From Beijerinckiaceae bacterium (GTDB taxonomy: Bacteria > Pseudomonadota > Alphaproteobacteria > Rhizobiales > Beijerinckiaceae): 6,454 bases of DNA. The notes beneath the pieces are model-generated. The model saw only the letters and a list, made by a program, of their open reading frames with translations. It did not search any database and was not told the origin of the DNA. The translations under genes and the position numbers were made by a program. Below are positions 5,316-6,454 of the stretch, piece by piece. Every line of letters starts with the position of its first letter. The first letter of the stretch is position 1. The stretch covers positions 1-6,454 of the forward strand of contig CANGRU010000103.1 in assembly GCA_947456315.1 (NCBI GenBank), given 5' to 3'.

Positions 5316-6454
5316 TTATTCAGCTGAAGCTGCCAGCCTTAGTTGTGGGCGGCCCCCGCGTGCGGCGTCCTGTTCCAGATTGGAAATAAAATCGCGGATC
5401 CGGGGGGCAATCTCGGAGCGATAGCGAGAACCATTGAAGACGCCGTAATGACCAACGCCATTTTGCAGGTAATGCACTTTGCGCGAGGCCGGGATATTCA
5501 CGCAGAGCTCTTGCGCGGCATAGGTTTGCCCAACGCCTGAAATATCGTCCTTTTCACCCTCGACGGTCATCAGGCCTGTGCGATGAATCGCCGTCAAATC
5601 GACGCGCTTTCCGCGATGCATCATCTCGCCTTTCGGCAAAGAGTGCCGGACAAAGACGTTTTCAATCGTCTGCATGTAATAATCGGCCGAGAGATCCATG
5701 ACGGCCATATATTCATCATAGAAATCACGATGCTTTTCGGCTGAATCACCATCGCCTTTGACGAGGTGATTGAACATGTCGACATGGGCATTCACATGGC
5801 GGTCCATATTCATGGCCATGAAACCGGACAGCTGCAAAAACCCCGGATAAACCTTGCGTCCAAATCCCGGATAGGGGAACGGCACACTGAAAATGCAATT
5901 GCGCTGGAACCATTCAGTTCCACGCTCTTGGGCAAGCGCATTCACCGCCGTGGGGCTACGGCGCGTGTCGATGGGGCCGCCCATCAATGTCATGGACGCG
6001 GGAACATATGGGCGCCCTTCAGCCTCCATGCGCGCAACAGCTGCGATCAGCGGGACGGAAGGTTGACAAACGCCCAATGTATGAAGACCGGCACCTTCCA
6101 AGTCTTTTCCGAGCAGCTCATAAATTTCGATCAGATAGTCGATGTAATCATCCAGATCGAACGAGCCAGCAGTCATCGGGACCATGCGGGCATCGGCCCA
6201 GTCGGTGATGTAGACTTCGTAGTGAGGCAAAAAGGCCTCCACAGTCCCGCGCAACAAGGTGGCGTAATGGCCCGAAAGGGGAGCCACAATCAGGAGACTG
6301 GGTTGTGGCTTGTCCAGTTTTGTGACGCGCGAGAAATGCAAGAGACGGCAGAAAGGCTTTTCCCAGACGATCTCTTCTTTGATGTCGACGGTGACGCCGT
6401 TGATGCTGGTCGTGTCGAGCCCAAAGCTCGGTTTGCCATAGCGGCGGGTCAGCC
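5316..6454 (-). CDS. phaZ: Intracellular polyhydroxyalkanoate (PHB) depolymerase, 5' end cut
   Basis: PhaZ hydrolyses stored polyhydroxybutyrate granules to hydroxybutyrate units inside the cell. The frame is open to the right edge; 378 residues are visible from the first full codon at 6452, ending at TAA 5316-5318. Members run about 400-430 residues, so a short N-terminal piece is missing. The visible part starts LTRRYGKPSFGL and continues EEIVWEKPFCRLLHF, typical of the family. An alpha/beta-hydrolase core follows. The expected catalytic triad is present: Cys129 in LGVCQPSVP (the nucleophile, cysteine in place of serine), Asp302 in EGEKDDISG and His335 in GVGHYGVFNG. Its spacing of 173 and 33 residues is close to Ralstonia PhaZ1 C183/D355/H388. 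The second half matches the PHB_depo_C domain. The C-terminal tail is alanine/arginine-rich. The gene indicates a PHB-storing organism. The promoter is outside the window. Confidence 0.94.
   Translation of the reverse strand, partial: LTRRYGKPSFGLDTTSINGVTVDIKEEIVWEKPFCRLLHFSRVTKLDKPQPSLLIVAPLSGHYATLLRGTVEAFLPHYEVYITDWADARMVPMTAGSFDLDDYIDYLIEIYELLGKDLEGAGLHTLGVCQPSVPLIAAVARMEAEGRPYVPASMTLMGGPIDTRRSPTAVNALAQERGTEWFQRNCIFSVPFPYPGFGRKVYPGFLQLSGFMAMNMDRHVNAHVDMFNHLVKGDGDSAEKHRDFYDEYMAVMDLSADYYMQTIENVFVRHSLPKGEMMHRGKRVDLTAIHRTGLMTVEGEKDDISGVGQTYAAQELCVNIPASRKVHYLQNGVGHYGVFNGSRYRSEIAPRIRDFISNLEQDAARGGRPQLRLAASAE

Noticed and set aside
5319..5328. 10-bp palindrome TTCAGCTGAA at the end of phaZ
   Set aside because: It is made by the last alanine/serine/glutamate codons of phaZ and contains a common PvuII-type hexamer; a palindrome of this length is easily chance.

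Overview
The window is an ordinary, gene-dense piece of bacterial chromosome. It most likely comes from an alphaproteobacterium of the Hyphomicrobiales (Rhizobiales). The support is protein style (a MetK beginning [19 protein letters not shown], an XRE regulator of the PhrR/PraR type, an intracellular PHB depolymerase), GTG/TTG start usage, moderate GC, and the gene order CorC/TlyC - lnt - XRE regulator - metK - trmB, which I recall as conserved in that order. A genus cannot be assigned. No tRNA, rRNA, CRISPR array, insertion sequence or phage gene was seen.

Layout, plus strand. Positions 1-285 hold the C-terminal end of a CorC/TlyC-type CBS-domain membrane protein. lnt (apolipoprotein N-acyltransferase) follows at once, ending at 1909. 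A 133-bp spacer with two small palindromes leads to a 143-residue XRE-type regulator (2043-2474). A spacer rich in inverted repeats then leads to metK (S-adenosylmethionine synthetase, to 3790), and trmB (tRNA m7G46 methyltransferase, 3811-4524) follows 20 bp later. metK makes the methyl donor that TrmB uses, and the two probably share a transcript.

Layout, minus strand. A YgjP-like zinc metallopeptidase (4521-5270) converges on trmB, with both stop codons in one TTAA. Upstream of it on the same strand is phaZ, an intracellular polyhydroxyalkanoate depolymerase cut by the right edge (5316-6454). The phaZ gene implies that the organism stores PHB.

The best candidate for something undescribed is the metK leader. 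The last codons of the XRE gene are complementary to the metK Shine-Dalgarno region. Between those two strands lie a perfect 12-bp inverted repeat and a second two-part hairpin, so the RNA can be drawn as a three-way junction with the ribosome binding site in its closing helix. This was found by eye; no folding or covariation analysis was possible. Smaller observations are a 9-bp perfect hairpin 3 nt before the metallopeptidase start, substitutions at two usually conserved TrmB motif positions, and a possible break in the usual gene order after trmB.
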